Assembly (NCBI GenBank): GCA_944386385.1
Contig: CALXAV010000016.1
Span: 1-41,972 of the forward strand
DNA length: 41,972 nt
DNA from: an uncultured Clostridia bacterium
GTDB taxonomy: Bacteria > Bacillota > Clostridia > TANB77 > CAG-508
Reading direction: 5' to 3'
The notes under the pieces are model-generated. The model was not told where the DNA came from and did no database searches. It saw only the letters and a program-made list of their open reading frames with translations. Both the position numbers and the translations under genes were made by a program. Shown in pieces: positions 24,066-33,127 of the stretch. Position 1 is the first letter of the stretch. Each line of letters opens with the position of its first letter.

Positions 24066-24171
24066 CATACTATGTGTATACATACTATGTTATTGTGATT
24101 TTATATTTAATAGATTTATTTGTCAATATCATTTTATTGCTACGTTTATCCATATGTTTAACCATAGTATG
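24066..24171. promoter_or_regulatory. CATACTATG operator repeats
   Basis: CATACTATG occurs at 24066-24074 and 24081-24089, and its reverse complement CATAGTATG at 24163-24171. All lie between the divergent LamG and HTH genes, so they are probable sites for the HTH protein. Confidence 0.55.
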
Positions 24172-24229
24172 TTTTTACTTAGTTGTTATAGACCTTTTTT
24201 CATGTTAAGATTTTTTTAGAGGTGAACGT

Positions 24230-24460
24230 ATGGAAGACTGGGGAGAAGTAAATTTAGAATTAGATGAATTTTTAAAGTCACACAATATTAGTCGTTCTAG
24301 TTTGTCTAGAAATGCTCAAATACATTATGGTCAATTGTTAAAATACTGTAGAAATGATATGCAAAAAGTTGATTTAAACATACTTGCAAGAATATGTAAA
24401 ACGATTAATTGTGAAATTGGAGATATAATAAAATATACTCCACCAAAAGAAGACAATTAA
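24230..24460 (+). CDS. Small Cro/CI-type HTH regulator
   Basis: A 76-residue DNA-binding protein with AGAGGTGA before its ATG. Residues 8-66 form an HTH_3-like domain (LDEFLKSHNISRSSLSRNAQ, then IHYGQLLKYC and LNILARICKTINCEIGDIIK). It faces the pilin-like LamG gene across a 240-base region with three CATACTATG-type repeats, which suggests control of both genes. Followed by a good terminator. Not part of an obvious phage. Confidence 0.8.
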   Translation: MEDWGEVNLELDEFLKSHNISRSSLSRNAQIHYGQLLKYCRNDMQKVDLNILARICKTINCEIGDIIKYTPPKEDN

Positions 24461-24512
24461 TCGTTTTATTTTACTTCAAATTAACTTTTTACTTTAAAGT
24501 TTTCATAAATAT

Positions 24513-24538
24513 AGAGGATATCAAGTATATCCTCTTTT
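24513..24538. terminator. Bidirectional terminator
   Basis: AGAGGATAT/ATATCCTCT, a perfect 9-bp stem with loop CAAGT then T, between the HTH gene and the convergent ATPase gene. Confidence 0.75.
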
Positions 24539-24555
24539 AAAATATAATAATTAAA

Positions 24556-25908
24556 CTACAAAAAATACGCCATATAAATAGGTAAATATGTTATACCATT
24601 TTCTTCCTTAAAATCTCCTGTATGAATAACATATGGTATATATAATTGTTCTTTATATTTGGTCATAAATTTTTTTAAAGAAGTTAAAGTATAATTTTTA
24701 CTAGACTTAACCTCTATTGGAGAAATATTATGTCTATTACTTATTTTAGATTTAGCAATTAGAAAATCTATTTCCATTCTACTAGCATTATCCTCTCTTG
24801 AAGGATTTGAGTAAAAATATAATTTATGACCAGATGATGTTAAAATTTGTGCAACCATATTTTCTATTATCATACCTTCATTAAATTCCAGTTTATCAAA
24901 TAATATTTTTTTATAAATTTCTTCTGTAACAATACCTTTTTCATCAAAAGAATGTGATATTAAAAGACCTGTATCTGCCATATAACATTTTAATGTAGTA
25001 TTATCTGAATTCAATTTTAATCCAATATTTGGTTCTGTAGTATTAAAACAGGGATTTATAATCATAGCATCTTTTAGCCAAAAAAGTGCATCTTCATATT
25101 CTCTATATCTTGCTTCTTTACTAATAGATGATAGTTTAAATTTCTTTTCATGTTTTTGTAATTGTGAAGGTATTTCATCAAAAATAGCCTCAACTTTCAA
25201 GTTATATCCTTTGGCATGTTTTCCAACATCTTCTCTATATAAATCTAAAATATCCCTTTTTACTTCATCTACTTTATTAAAATTTTTAGTATTAACATAT
25301 TCTTGTACTGCTTGTGGCATCCCACCAACTATCATATATTGCCTAAAATAATCCATAACTTTTCTATGCATAGCTTGGCCTAAAGGTTTCTTTTCTTCAT
25401 AACATTTTTTTATTAAATTCATTATATTATCATTGCCTAAAGCCCATAAAAACTCTTCAAAATCCATTGGGTGCATATCAATATGCCTTTCTTCTGATGG
25501 GATTAATATATCTTTTACATTTTCCTTAATAGACATTAAAGAGCCTGTTTCTATATAATCATATCTTCCATCTTCAACTAGACATTTTATAGCAGACCTT
25601 GCTCTAGGATATAATTGTACTTCATCAAATATAATTAAGCTTTCATGTTCATATAAATCCACATTATAATAATTGGTTAAATACATGAATAATGTGTCTA
25701 AATCATCTAAATAATAGTTAAATAAATTTTTTATTTCATCTGGAGCTTTATTAAAATCAATAAATATATAGCTCTTATAATTTTCTTTAGCAAATTCTTC
25801 TACTATATAACTTTTTCCAACACGTCTTGCACCATCTATTAATAATGCTGTTTTTCCTTTATTATTTAATTTCCAATCTAATAATTTTTCATATATTTTT
25901 CTTTTCAT
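24556..25908 (-). CDS. AAA_14 / DUF4143 ATP-binding protein
   Basis: A complete 450-residue member of the family. Walker A is GARRVGKS (residues 26-33), Walker B is LIIFDEVQLYPRA, and ETGS is a sensor-like motif. The DUF4143 C-terminal half ends in a PD-(D/E)xK-like fold with MEIDFLIA...SPIEVKSS. The biological role of the family is unclear; it is widespread and often multicopy in gut bacteria. AAGGTGG precedes the ATG. Three 33-bp-spaced repeats cover its upstream region. The decayed gene at 21436-22551 is a distant paralogue. Confidence 0.85.
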   Translation of the reverse strand: MKRKIYEKLLDWKLNNKGKTALLIDGARRVGKSYIVEEFAKENYKSYIFIDFNKAPDEIKNLFNYYLDDLDTLFMYLTNYYNVDLYEHESLIIFDEVQLYPRARSAIKCLVEDGRYDYIETGSLMSIKENVKDILIPSEERHIDMHPMDFEEFLWALGNDNIMNLIKKCYEEKKPLGQAMHRKVMDYFRQYMIVGGMPQAVQEYVNTKNFNKVDEVKRDILDLYREDVGKHAKGYNLKVEAIFDEIPSQLQKHEKKFKLSSISKEARYREYEDALFWLKDAMIINPCFNTTEPNIGLKLNSDNTTLKCYMADTGLLISHSFDEKGIVTEEIYKKILFDKLEFNEGMIIENMVAQILTSSGHKLYFYSNPSREDNASRMEIDFLIAKSKISNRHNISPIEVKSSKNYTLTSLKKFMTKYKEQLYIPYVIHTGDFKEENGITYLPIYMAYFL

Positions 25909-25921
25909 ATATCCACCTTCT

Positions 25922-26021
25922 TCACGAAATCAAGATTTTTATTTCTATATTTTATCACGCAATCAAACATTCTATATGTTTATTTTATCACGAAATCAAG
26001 ATTTTTTCAATAATTTTATAA
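25922..26021. repeat. 33-bp tandem repeats upstream of the ATPase
   Basis: TCACGAAATCAAGATTTTT (25922), TCACGCAATCAA (25955) and TCACGAAATCAAGATTTTT (25988) follow each other with an exact 33-base period. Each repeat on the minus strand carries TTGATT and GTGATAAAAT-like boxes. The copy nearest the gene touches its ribosome site. Confidence 0.65.
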
Positions 26022-26096
26022 GAAATTAATCTTATTTTTAAAATTCAACTATACTATTATATGGTTTTTTTCATATTTTATTTTATATTTTTTTGT

Positions 26097-26135
26097 AAAA
26101 AAAAGTTAGAAAATAATTAATATCTTCTAACTTTT
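26097..26135 (-). terminator. Terminator of the ABC cluster
   Basis: On the minus strand AAAAGTTAGAA/TTCTAACTTTT, 11 bp, is followed by a run of T. It stands about 25 bases beyond the GACGGG-loop repeat. Confidence 0.75.
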
Positions 26136-26158
26136 ATTTCTTATATCATTTTACAATT

Positions 26159-26187
26159 GAAACAAATTAGGCCCGTCCCTATTTGTA
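26159..26187 (-). repeat. GACGGG-loop hairpin repeat, copy 2
   Basis: ACAAATAGG/CCTAATTTGT around GACGGG, directly after the GldG-like stop. It matches 15886-15914 at the loop and stem, with paired differences that keep the stem. Confidence 0.7.
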
Positions 26188-27738
26188 TCATTTCTTTCTT
26201 CTTCTTACTTGCCATACAATGATTCCAACTAAAATTATTACAAGTGGTACTGCAAATATAATAATTCTAATTATCAAATCTTGTTGTTCTGTAGCTGTAT
26301 AAGTTACTGTTCCTGTGCTCTTTCTTGCTGTAATATCTTCTGGTCTATCAACTAAATACGCAATTGAATTTAATACTAAATCTCTATTATATCCAAGTTG
26401 TATTGCTGAATATTGTGAATTTTGAGCTACTTGGTAATCTGAAATGAAGTCATTCTCACCATAAATAACAAGTTTAGAAGTAACAGCTTGTTCTCCTGTT
26501 TCCTCATTAGCTTCTGTTATGGTTTTATCAAGTTCTGCTCCAACAACGAAGCTTCCTGTTTCTTCATCTGATGCATCTGTTTGTCCTGTTAAATCTGATT
26601 GGAAATAAGATCCATCACTAGTTACTGCTAAATCAACTTTATTTACCTTTAATGTTTCTAGGTTATCTTCATTAACATTAATCTTTGTTGCATTTATGAA
26701 TATTACTCCAGTAGTATTATATAAATCTTTTGTTACATCTGTATACTCTAATTCTGGAATAATTACATATGGTGAATTTAATGCCATTTTACTTGTATCT
26801 GTTTCTACAATTCTTCCAACTTCAAATGGTTCTACTCCATATAATGCAAGTATTGAATTAACATTTGGGAAGTTTTGTGCTTGTGCTACTGCTGCATTTA
26901 ACCATAAAATATTTCCACCTCTATTTATATAATCAGTAATAGCTTTAGTTGCAACATCGTCAAAATCTTTTGATGGTGTTGTAATTACTAATGTATCACA
27001 ATCATCTGGAATACTTCCTGTTGTTAATACATTTAATGTATCAACTTCATTAATTTCATTTGATAAATACATACCTAAATAATACATATTTTCTGATAAA
27101 GAATAATCACTATATCCTTCTAAGAAATACACTTTTGGTACATCATCTGTTGTAACTGACATAATTGCACTTGTTAATTTTTCTTCTGCAATACTTATTT
27201 GTTCATATGTTGTAGTATCATAAGTATATAAATCTGAAGCAGTTAATACTTGTGAATTATCTCCAGATTCTACTATAATTCCTTGTGAACCACTCTCAAT
27301 TCCATATTTTTCTACTAGGTCTGGTCTACTATTTTTGTCTACCGCTTCTGCTGTAATTTTTTCATTAGCATTATGGTATTGTTTTGCTAAATCCAAATTA
27401 GAATCTTCATCAGTATAACCTACAAAATAGATATTAACATCTTTATCTATATCTTTTACTTTTTCTTTACTCTCATCTGTCAATGTATATAATTGTTCTT
27501 GGCTAAAATCAAGTGGTGCTAGGTCTAAGTTATGCATAAATAAATTTAATGCTACAAATATCATTACTAAAACTAAGACTAAAATAAAAGTTTTAGTTCC
27601 ATTAATTAGCCATTTTTTCTTAATTACTTGTATAAACTTATTAGGTTTCTTATCCTTTTTCTCTTTTTTCTTTTTCTCAACTTTTACTGGCTTATTAGTC
27701 TTATTCTCTTTTTTATCTTCTTTATTTTTTTCAGCCAC
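26188..27738 (-). CDS. GldG-type ABC transport auxiliary protein
   Basis: A 516-residue membrane protein of the GldG/ABC_transp_aux family that works with the permease and ATPase encoded just upstream. A lysine-rich cytoplasmic head is followed by one membrane helix (TFILVLVLVMIFVALNLFMH). The large outer domain contains DVNIYFVGYTDEDS and LVITTPSKDFDD...INRGGNILWL, typical of the family. A second helix (IIRIIIFAVPLVIILVGIIVW) and a basic tail end the protein. In Bacteroidetes the homologues serve gliding; in Firmicutes the substrate is unknown. It is the third gene of the cluster, 16 bases after the permease. Confidence 0.82.
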   Translation of the reverse strand: MAEKNKEDKKENKTNKPVKVEKKKKEKKDKKPNKFIQVIKKKWLINGTKTFILVLVLVMIFVALNLFMHNLDLAPLDFSQEQLYTLTDESKEKVKDIDKDVNIYFVGYTDEDSNLDLAKQYHNANEKITAEAVDKNSRPDLVEKYGIESGSQGIIVESGDNSQVLTASDLYTYDTTTYEQISIAEEKLTSAIMSVTTDDVPKVYFLEGYSDYSLSENMYYLGMYLSNEINEVDTLNVLTTGSIPDDCDTLVITTPSKDFDDVATKAITDYINRGGNILWLNAAVAQAQNFPNVNSILALYGVEPFEVGRIVETDTSKMALNSPYVIIPELEYTDVTKDLYNTTGVIFINATKINVNEDNLETLKVNKVDLAVTSDGSYFQSDLTGQTDASDEETGSFVVGAELDKTITEANEETGEQAVTSKLVIYGENDFISDYQVAQNSQYSAIQLGYNRDLVLNSIAYLVDRPEDITARKSTGTVTYTATEQQDLIIRIIIFAVPLVIILVGIIVWQVRRRKK

Positions 27739-27754
27739 TTCTTCTTCCCTCCTT

Positions 27755-28435
27755 CTACCTTACACTTTTTCTTCTTTGCATAAATATAACTGTAAGAAGT
27801 AAGCATAAAATTGTAAATGTTATATAAGTTACAGTATCTGCAATATCAATTTGTCCTGTTGGAAATTTAGAAAACATATTTATTAATGAGAAATTAGTAA
27901 ATATGCTACTAAAGTTTGGTAAAAACCATGTTAGTATAAAGAATCCTATTGTAATAACACCTGCAATTATTTGATTTTCTGTAATACTAGATGCAAGAAT
28001 ACCAAATGAAATATAACTAATTGCAAGTAATAAAAATCCAAGTAATGTAACTAATGCAGTAGTAATATGTGGTGTTCCAAAGAAACTTAAAATTCCAAAA
28101 TATAAAAATGTACAAAGTTCAGTAATTACTACTATTATTGTAGCTGCAATAAATTTTCCAAGAACTACTTTTGTTATACTAAGTGGTGATGTTAAAAGTA
28201 ATTGTTCTGTTCCACTTTTTCTTTCCTCTGCAATTGTTCTCATTGTTAATATCGGAGTAATAAATGTAAGAATAGTTGCTCCTGAATAGAATATATATTC
28301 AAAGTTTGTACTTGAATATTGGAATACATCAACATAGAAGAATATACTAAACATTATTAAGAATAATCCAATAAATACATATCCAACTGGTGAGCAAAAA
28401 TATGTCTTTAACTCTTTTTTTATAACTGCAAACAT
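27755..28435 (-). CDS. ABC-2 type permease (GldF-like)
   Basis: A 226-residue integral membrane protein with six predicted helices (for example GYVFIGLFLIMFSIFFYVDV and GFLLLAISYISFGILASS) and the cytoplasmic motif RTIAEERKSGTEQLLLTSPL that marks ABC-2 permeases of the GldF/NosY type. It forms the channel for the ATPase encoded just upstream, whose stop it overlaps by one base. Length is normal for the family. Confidence 0.88.
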   Translation of the reverse strand: MFAVIKKELKTYFCSPVGYVFIGLFLIMFSIFFYVDVFQYSSTNFEYIFYSGATILTFITPILTMRTIAEERKSGTEQLLLTSPLSITKVVLGKFIAATIIVVITELCTFLYFGILSFFGTPHITTALVTLLGFLLLAISYISFGILASSITENQIIAGVITIGFFILTWFLPNFSSIFTNFSLINMFSKFPTGQIDIADTVTYITFTILCLLLTVIFMQRRKSVR

Positions 28436-29377
28436 TATTTATTACCTCCTTCTATTATTTTCATGAAAGCGTCTTCTAGTGTACTATCTGCTTTTTTCAT
28501 TTCAAATATAGTTATATTTTCTTTTGCAAGTTCTGTAAACAATACTTTTCTTAAATCTACGCCTTCTTTTGACTCTATCATATATTGTTTTGTTCCGTCT
28601 TCATTCTTTTCTACTAATTCTATTTTTTGAATATCTTGTATTTTATCTTTAATACTATCCATCTTATTATCTAAATCTTCTACTGTTAAATAAATACAAT
28701 TCTTATTAGAAACTCTATTTTCTAGATTTTCTGGTGTATCTATTGCAACTAATTTTCCTTTATTTATGATAATAACTTTATTACATATTTGACTTACTTC
28801 TGATAATATATGTGAACTTAATATAACTGTATGTGTTTTTCCAAGTTCTTTAATTAAATTCCTTATTTCTGTTATTTGCTTAGGATCTAACCCAACTGTT
28901 GGTTCATCAAGTATTAATATTTTAGGTTCTCCAACTAATGCTCCCGCCATTCCTACTCTTTGTTTGTAACCTCTAGATAAGTTCTTTATTAATTTCTTTT
29001 GAACATCTTTTAATCCTGTTTGTTCAATTATTTTTTGAACTTTTTCTTTTCTTTCTTTTTTGTCTACTTTTTTAATTTCTGCCATATAAGTTACAAACTC
29101 TTTTACTGTTAAGTCGGTATAAAGAGGCACTCCTTCTGGCATATAGCCTATTTCTTTTTTTGCTTTTTTAGGCTTTTTTAACATATTGTAACCATCAATA
29201 ACAATTTCACCCTCTGTTTGCTCAATAAAACCAGTTAGCATGTTCATTGTTGTACTTTTACCAGCACCATTTGGTCCGAAGAAGACCTACTATTTCGCCT
29301 TCATCAATTGTGAAACTGATATTATCTACAGCTACAAACTTTCCATACTTTTTTGTAACATTCTTAACCTCTATCAC
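28435..29377 (-). pseudogene. ABC transporter ATPase, frameshifted in Walker A
   Basis: The gene starts at GTG 29377 after GGAGGAA and encodes IEVKNVTKKYGKFVAVDNI... up to GEIVGLL. There one extra base (29278) shifts the frame; the rest, GPNGAGKSTT then MNMLTGF onward, continues in the next frame to 28435. Removing that base gives a normal 313-residue ATPase with Walker A, LSRGYKQR signature, ILDEPTVGLD Walker B and SSHILSE. As written, the longest product lacks the P-loop and would be inactive. The partner genes are intact, so a recent mutation or sequence error is likely. The family is certain. Confidence 0.87.
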
Positions 29378-29418
29378 AAAAAATTCCTCCTTTTCTCTTC
29401 TACGTATTAATCGATATA

Positions 29419-29447
29419 ATATTATCATTATATTTTTTTAAAGTAAA
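29419..29447 (-). promoter_or_regulatory. Promoter of the ABC cluster
   Basis: Minus strand TTTACT (29447-29442), 17 bases, TAATAT (29424-29419). Confidence 0.45.
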
Positions 29448-29551
29448 GCAATTCACAAAAATTTCACATTACGGAAACTAAGTATCCGTAAAAGTTTAGC
29501 GTCTATTGTGAACAAAAAATGCATATGTTTGACTAAGAGGTGTTTTTATTT

Positions 29552-30157
29552 ATGGAAGTTATTTATACATTTTTTGTTAGTTTTTTTCTTGTATTTCTAT
29601 CTGAACTTGGAGATAAGACCCAACTTTTAGTTCTATCTTTTTCCACAAAAGATAGAGCTAAAAACATTTTACTAGGTGTCGCTATAGGTACTTTTTTTAG
29701 TCATGGTTTGGCCATCATTTTTGGAAGCAAACTTGGCTCTTTAGGAGATGATAATTTCAGGTTTTATTTAGAAATTTTTACATATATATCTTTTCTTTTA
29801 TTTGGAATATTTGGTTTTATTCCTGAGAAAGAAACAACTAATAATTCAAAATCTTCTTTTTTACAAAAAGTAACTAATATAAAATTAAACTACATTTTCA
29901 TAATCGCAATTAGTATTGTTATTGGTGAACTTGGAGATAAGACATTCCTTGCTTCACTTGGTCTTGGCGTTAAATATCCTGCCTATAAAATTTCTTTAAT
30001 TATGGGCTCAATTATGGGTATGGTTCTTAGTAATTCTTTTGCTCTTTTCTTTGGAAGATTTTTAGGTAATAAATTTAATCCTAAGTTTGTAAAAGTATTA
30101 TCAAATATATTATTCTTGCTTTTTGGAAGTATTGGATTGATTAATTTAATATTTTAA
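29552..30157 (+). CDS. GDT1/TMEM165-family manganese exporter
   Basis: A 201-residue membrane protein of the UPF0016 family, which exports Mn2+ (or Ca2+) in exchange for protons. Six membrane helices are visible in two homologous halves, each with the signature E-x-G-D-K-T: E18-L-G-D-K-T23 and E126-L-G-D-K-T131. ATG 29552 is chosen; AAGAGGTG lies upstream and covers the alternative GTG at 29540. A 6-bp hairpin TACGGA/TCCGTA lies at about 29473-29493, but I see no yybP-ykoY riboswitch sequence in the leader. Confidence 0.88.
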   Translation: MEVIYTFFVSFFLVFLSELGDKTQLLVLSFSTKDRAKNILLGVAIGTFFSHGLAIIFGSKLGSLGDDNFRFYLEIFTYISFLLFGIFGFIPEKETTNNSKSSFLQKVTNIKLNYIFIIAISIVIGELGDKTFLASLGLGVKYPAYKISLIMGSIMGMVLSNSFALFFGRFLGNKFNPKFVKVLSNILFLLFGSIGLINLIF

Positions 30158-30267
30158 AACAATTTAAAATTTTCCTCTTTTTACATGTCTATTTCCTTAG
30201 GTTTTTGCGATTTGTTACAAAAATATTTCATAATCGTTACAAATGTGTTACATTTTTTTTAGAATCG

Positions 30268-30296
30268 TTTACATGCAATATCTACTATGATAAAAT
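30268..30296 (+). promoter_or_regulatory. Promoter of the LPFAG surface protein
   Basis: TTTACA (30268-30273), 17 bases, TAAAAT (30291-30296). AATCGTT repeats at 30232, 30263 and 30300 surround it. Confidence 0.7.
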
Positions 30297-30328
30297 TAAA
30301 ATCGTTAAAATAGGGGAGGGAAATACAT

Positions 30329-31300
30329 ATAAAAAACAAGAAAATATTTTTAATCTTAACATTTATTTTTAGTTTTATTATACTAATGGTAAGTTGTACA
30401 AGCGTACACGCAGCAGCAAATCAAATACAGGTAGCAGCTATTGTTATACCAAGTGACAATCCTGAAAACACAGTAAAACCTGGTGATCAAATTACTATAG
30501 CATTAACATTTCAAAATAATTTAACTAATATAGAATCTGTTTCAACTTTACAAATAAAGATTGGTGCAAATGGTGAAACAAAAACATTAACAAATAAATC
30601 AATTGAAGCAATTTCTACTAATACTATAGAATTTGTTTATACAATATCTGAAAATGATAGTGGTATTATAGATGTTGTTTCAGAAAACATAACTATCGAC
30701 GACCAAGAATATCCTATCCCAGAATTATCTAATGTAGTTACAGTTGATAACGTTGCTCCAGAAGTAGTGCAATATTCAATGGATAATACAGAACCAGGTG
30801 AATATAAAGAAGGAGAAAAAATTAACATATCTATATTGTTTAACGAAAATGTTGTAATAGAAAATACTCCAACTTTATCTATAAAATTTGGTGACGGAAA
30901 TTCAAAATCTGTAACAAAGGTAAGTTCTTCTTCAAGAAACAGTATAACATATGAATATATTATTACATCAGGCGATAATGGAGAACTACAAGTACTAGGA
31001 TTAACAGGTGGAAACATATCTGACGAAGTAGGAAATATAACTTCATTAGATGTAGAATTTGAACAAACATCTACTTCTATTACTGCTAATACATCTACAT
31101 CTACTTCAGGAAGCACTAATAATGTAGGAAATAATAATACTACTAATGTAAATGGAAACTCTATTGGAAATGGTACAACAAGTAATAAAATTCTACCTTT
31201 TGCAGGAAATAGCTATTTCATAATAATTGCTATTATCTTAGTTTCTATAGTAGCTTCAATTTCATACATTAATTACAAAAAATATATCGGAATAAAATAA
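30329..31300 (+). CDS. Sortase-tailed surface protein with Ig-like domains
   Basis: About 323 residues. The signal peptide is in frame upstream of the first ATG (30386): KNKKIFLILTFIFSFII ending VHAAA. A GGGGAGGG site stands 8 bases before an ATA at 30329, exactly where ATG is expected; starting at 30386 would remove most of the signal. Two bacterial Ig-like domains follow (DNPENTVKPGDQITIALTFQ; MDNTEPGEYKEGEKINISIL), then a Ser/Thr/Asn-rich stalk. The end has LPFAG, a membrane helix (YFIIIAIILVSIVASISYI) and KK: a sortase-type anchor with Ala in place of Thr. Expected to be cell-wall linked. Confidence 0.75.
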   Translation: MKNKKIFLILTFIFSFIILMVSCTSVHAAANQIQVAAIVIPSDNPENTVKPGDQITIALTFQNNLTNIESVSTLQIKIGANGETKTLTNKSIEAISTNTIEFVYTISENDSGIIDVVSENITIDDQEYPIPELSNVVTVDNVAPEVVQYSMDNTEPGEYKEGEKINISILFNENVVIENTPTLSIKFGDGNSKSVTKVSSSSRNSITYEYIITSGDNGELQVLGLTGGNISDEVGNITSLDVEFEQTSTSITANTSTSTSGSTNNVGNNNTTNVNGNSIGNGTTSNKILPFAGNSYFIIIAIILVSIVASISYINYKKYIGIK

Positions 31301-31316
31301 TTTTAAATAATATATC

Positions 31317-31347
31317 AGACTAAGAGAAAACTCTCTTAGTCTTTTTT
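31317..31347 (+). terminator. Terminator of the surface protein gene
   Basis: AGACTAAGAGA/TCTCTTAGTCT, 11 bp with loop AAAC, then six T. Confidence 0.88.
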
Positions 31348-31412
31348 GTTTATATATTATAATAAATTGAAAAAAGATTAATTCAAAAAAGTGATTTTTT
31401 ACTTTAAAGTTA

Positions 31413-31441
31413 TTGACACATGCGTTTTTTTGTGCTATTAT
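31413..31441 (+). promoter_or_regulatory. Promoter of tRNA-Arg
   Basis: TTGACA (31413-31418), 17 bases, TATTAT (31436-31441), 19 bases before the tRNA. Confidence 0.8.
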
Positions 31442-31460
31442 ATAAATTGTCATCTGAAAT

Positions 31461-31537
<77 letters not shown>

Positions 31538-31570
31538 TTTGAAAAAACTCTAACAAAATCTAACAAGATT

Positions 31571-32548
31571 TTACGAGATATTTGATTTAGTTTTAAGAGC
31601 ATTTATATTCCCAGTATAAATGTTCTTTTTTTTGACTAAATATCTTTTTTCATTTGTATTTTTTTCATTTTCAGTAATATTATCTGTTTTTTCAAATATC
31701 TGTAGAACTGTTCCACCTGTTTCAACTTGTTTCTTATAATCAGTTCTAGTATATCTGTTTGTAGAAGTCACGTTTTCGTGACCTAGCCAATCTTGCAAAT
31801 CTCTAATATCAACACCTTTTAAATGTAATAATGTTGCAATACTATGTCTTAATCCGTGTGGAGTTATTTTTCTCAACTCATTTCTTTCTATTAACTTACT
31901 AAATCTTTTTGTAAAATAACCAGGTTGTATTAAATTTCCGTTATCGTGTACACATATATATTTGTCATATTCGTAATTATATGAATCACCAAATATTTTC
32001 TTATTTTCTTCTATTCTTTTTAACTTTTTTAATACTGCTTTTTTAATTATTGGGAATAACGGCAAAACTCTACATCCTTTTTTTGATTTTGTTCTATCAC
32101 TAAAGTATACTTTTTCTTTATTTTCTTTTCCGTCATTTTGTATTGCTACATGATTTATAATAAAATTGTCATTTTCAAAATCAAATACTTCCTTTCTTAA
32201 TCCAATTATTTCACTTCTTCTTAGTCCATAATATCCAGCAAACAAAGTAGGTAATTCAATAATATCTCCATCCAAAATTTCAAATAACTTATTTAATTCT
32301 TTCTCCGTATATGTAGGTACTTCAGTCACTTCGACGACAATAGGATTTATCAAATCTGTTGGATTATATCTTACTAATTTCTTTCTCAATAATACTTTAA
32401 AAGCCCCACTGATGTTATCGTTATAATGATCTATAGAAGCATTAGATAACCCCTTTTCCCTTAAATAGTCATAAAAATCATCCAAGTCATCCGCTGTTAA
32501 TTCTTTTACTTTCCTCCTGTTTTCTTTTTTAGTAAAATATTCTTTCAT
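31571..32548 (-). pseudogene. N-terminally truncated tyrosine integrase
   Basis: A 325-residue phage-type integrase lacking the arm-binding domain. It starts within the core-binding SAM-like domain (VKELTADDLDDFYDYLREKG). The catalytic set is complete: R110 (GLRRSE), H231-G-L-R234, G256-H257, Y266. The family is usually about 380-400 residues. Upstream the frame is closed by TGA after a few codons, and the ribosome site AAGGAG serves a five-codon frame (MKDCY) instead. It points away from tRNA-Arg, 33 bases past its CCA end, as expected of an integrase once located beside its attachment site. Could still be expressed at low level. Confidence 0.75.
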
Positions 32549-33127
32549 TTTTTTAGTAACAATCTTTCATAATAACTAAATCTCCTTCCTATATTTTTGT
32601 GTAAAAGATTTTTTTGATAAATCCTCCTTTCCTTTAATTTTGGGCAAAAAAAGAGAAAGCAATATCTAAAAGTGGGGGGATGAGTGAAAAACTTTCAGAT
32701 TTATTACTTTCTTTTTTATATAAGCATCACAAATAATCTATATATTTGATGAGCTAAATACCCATTTTATGCTACATAAAATATGTAGAAAAACTACTAC
32801 TAACTAACATTTTAGTAGTTATGCTATAAAGATTAGATCCTTATAGGTAGTTATAGTTATATTAAATAACTACAACATAATCTTATTACACACTTATATT
32901 TTACAGGATTTTTTTACATATTTCAATAAACACAAAATTAAAAAATTTTTTATTGATATTTCAATATTTTCAAGTGATTTTTATAGGGCTTTTTAAAATT
33001 TTTTTTACAAAATATCTTTTTTATTCTTACAGTATCAAGTAATATAAGCTATAAAAATTTTCATTACTTCAGCATTCCAATATAAGAAATGATTTTATAA
33101 AATTATTACAGAAAGGAAGTGACGAAT
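32549..33127. other. Non-coding stretch with three related hairpins
   Basis: No gene is seen. Three successive inverted repeats lie at 32772-32788 (CTACATA/TATGTAG), 32792-32820 (AACTACTA/TAGTAGTT) and 32847-32873 (GTAGTTAT/ATAACTAC). They share TAGT-type motifs. A replication or transfer origin of the lost element is possible but unproven. The rest is AT-rich without clear signals. Confidence 0.4.

Noticed and set aside
25922-26021. CRISPR-like spacing of repeats
   Set aside because: Only three short imperfect repeats in a promoter region, no cas genes, and the intervening DNA is AT-rich and similar between units.
28435-29377. Programmed +1 frameshift in the ABC ATPase
   Set aside because: No in-frame stop or slippery context like that of prfB at the shift site; a plain one-base insertion is simpler.
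29460-29552. Manganese riboswitch before the GDT1-family gene
   Set aside because: Only one short hairpin (TACGGA/TCCGTA) and none of the conserved yybP-ykoY loop sequences are seen.
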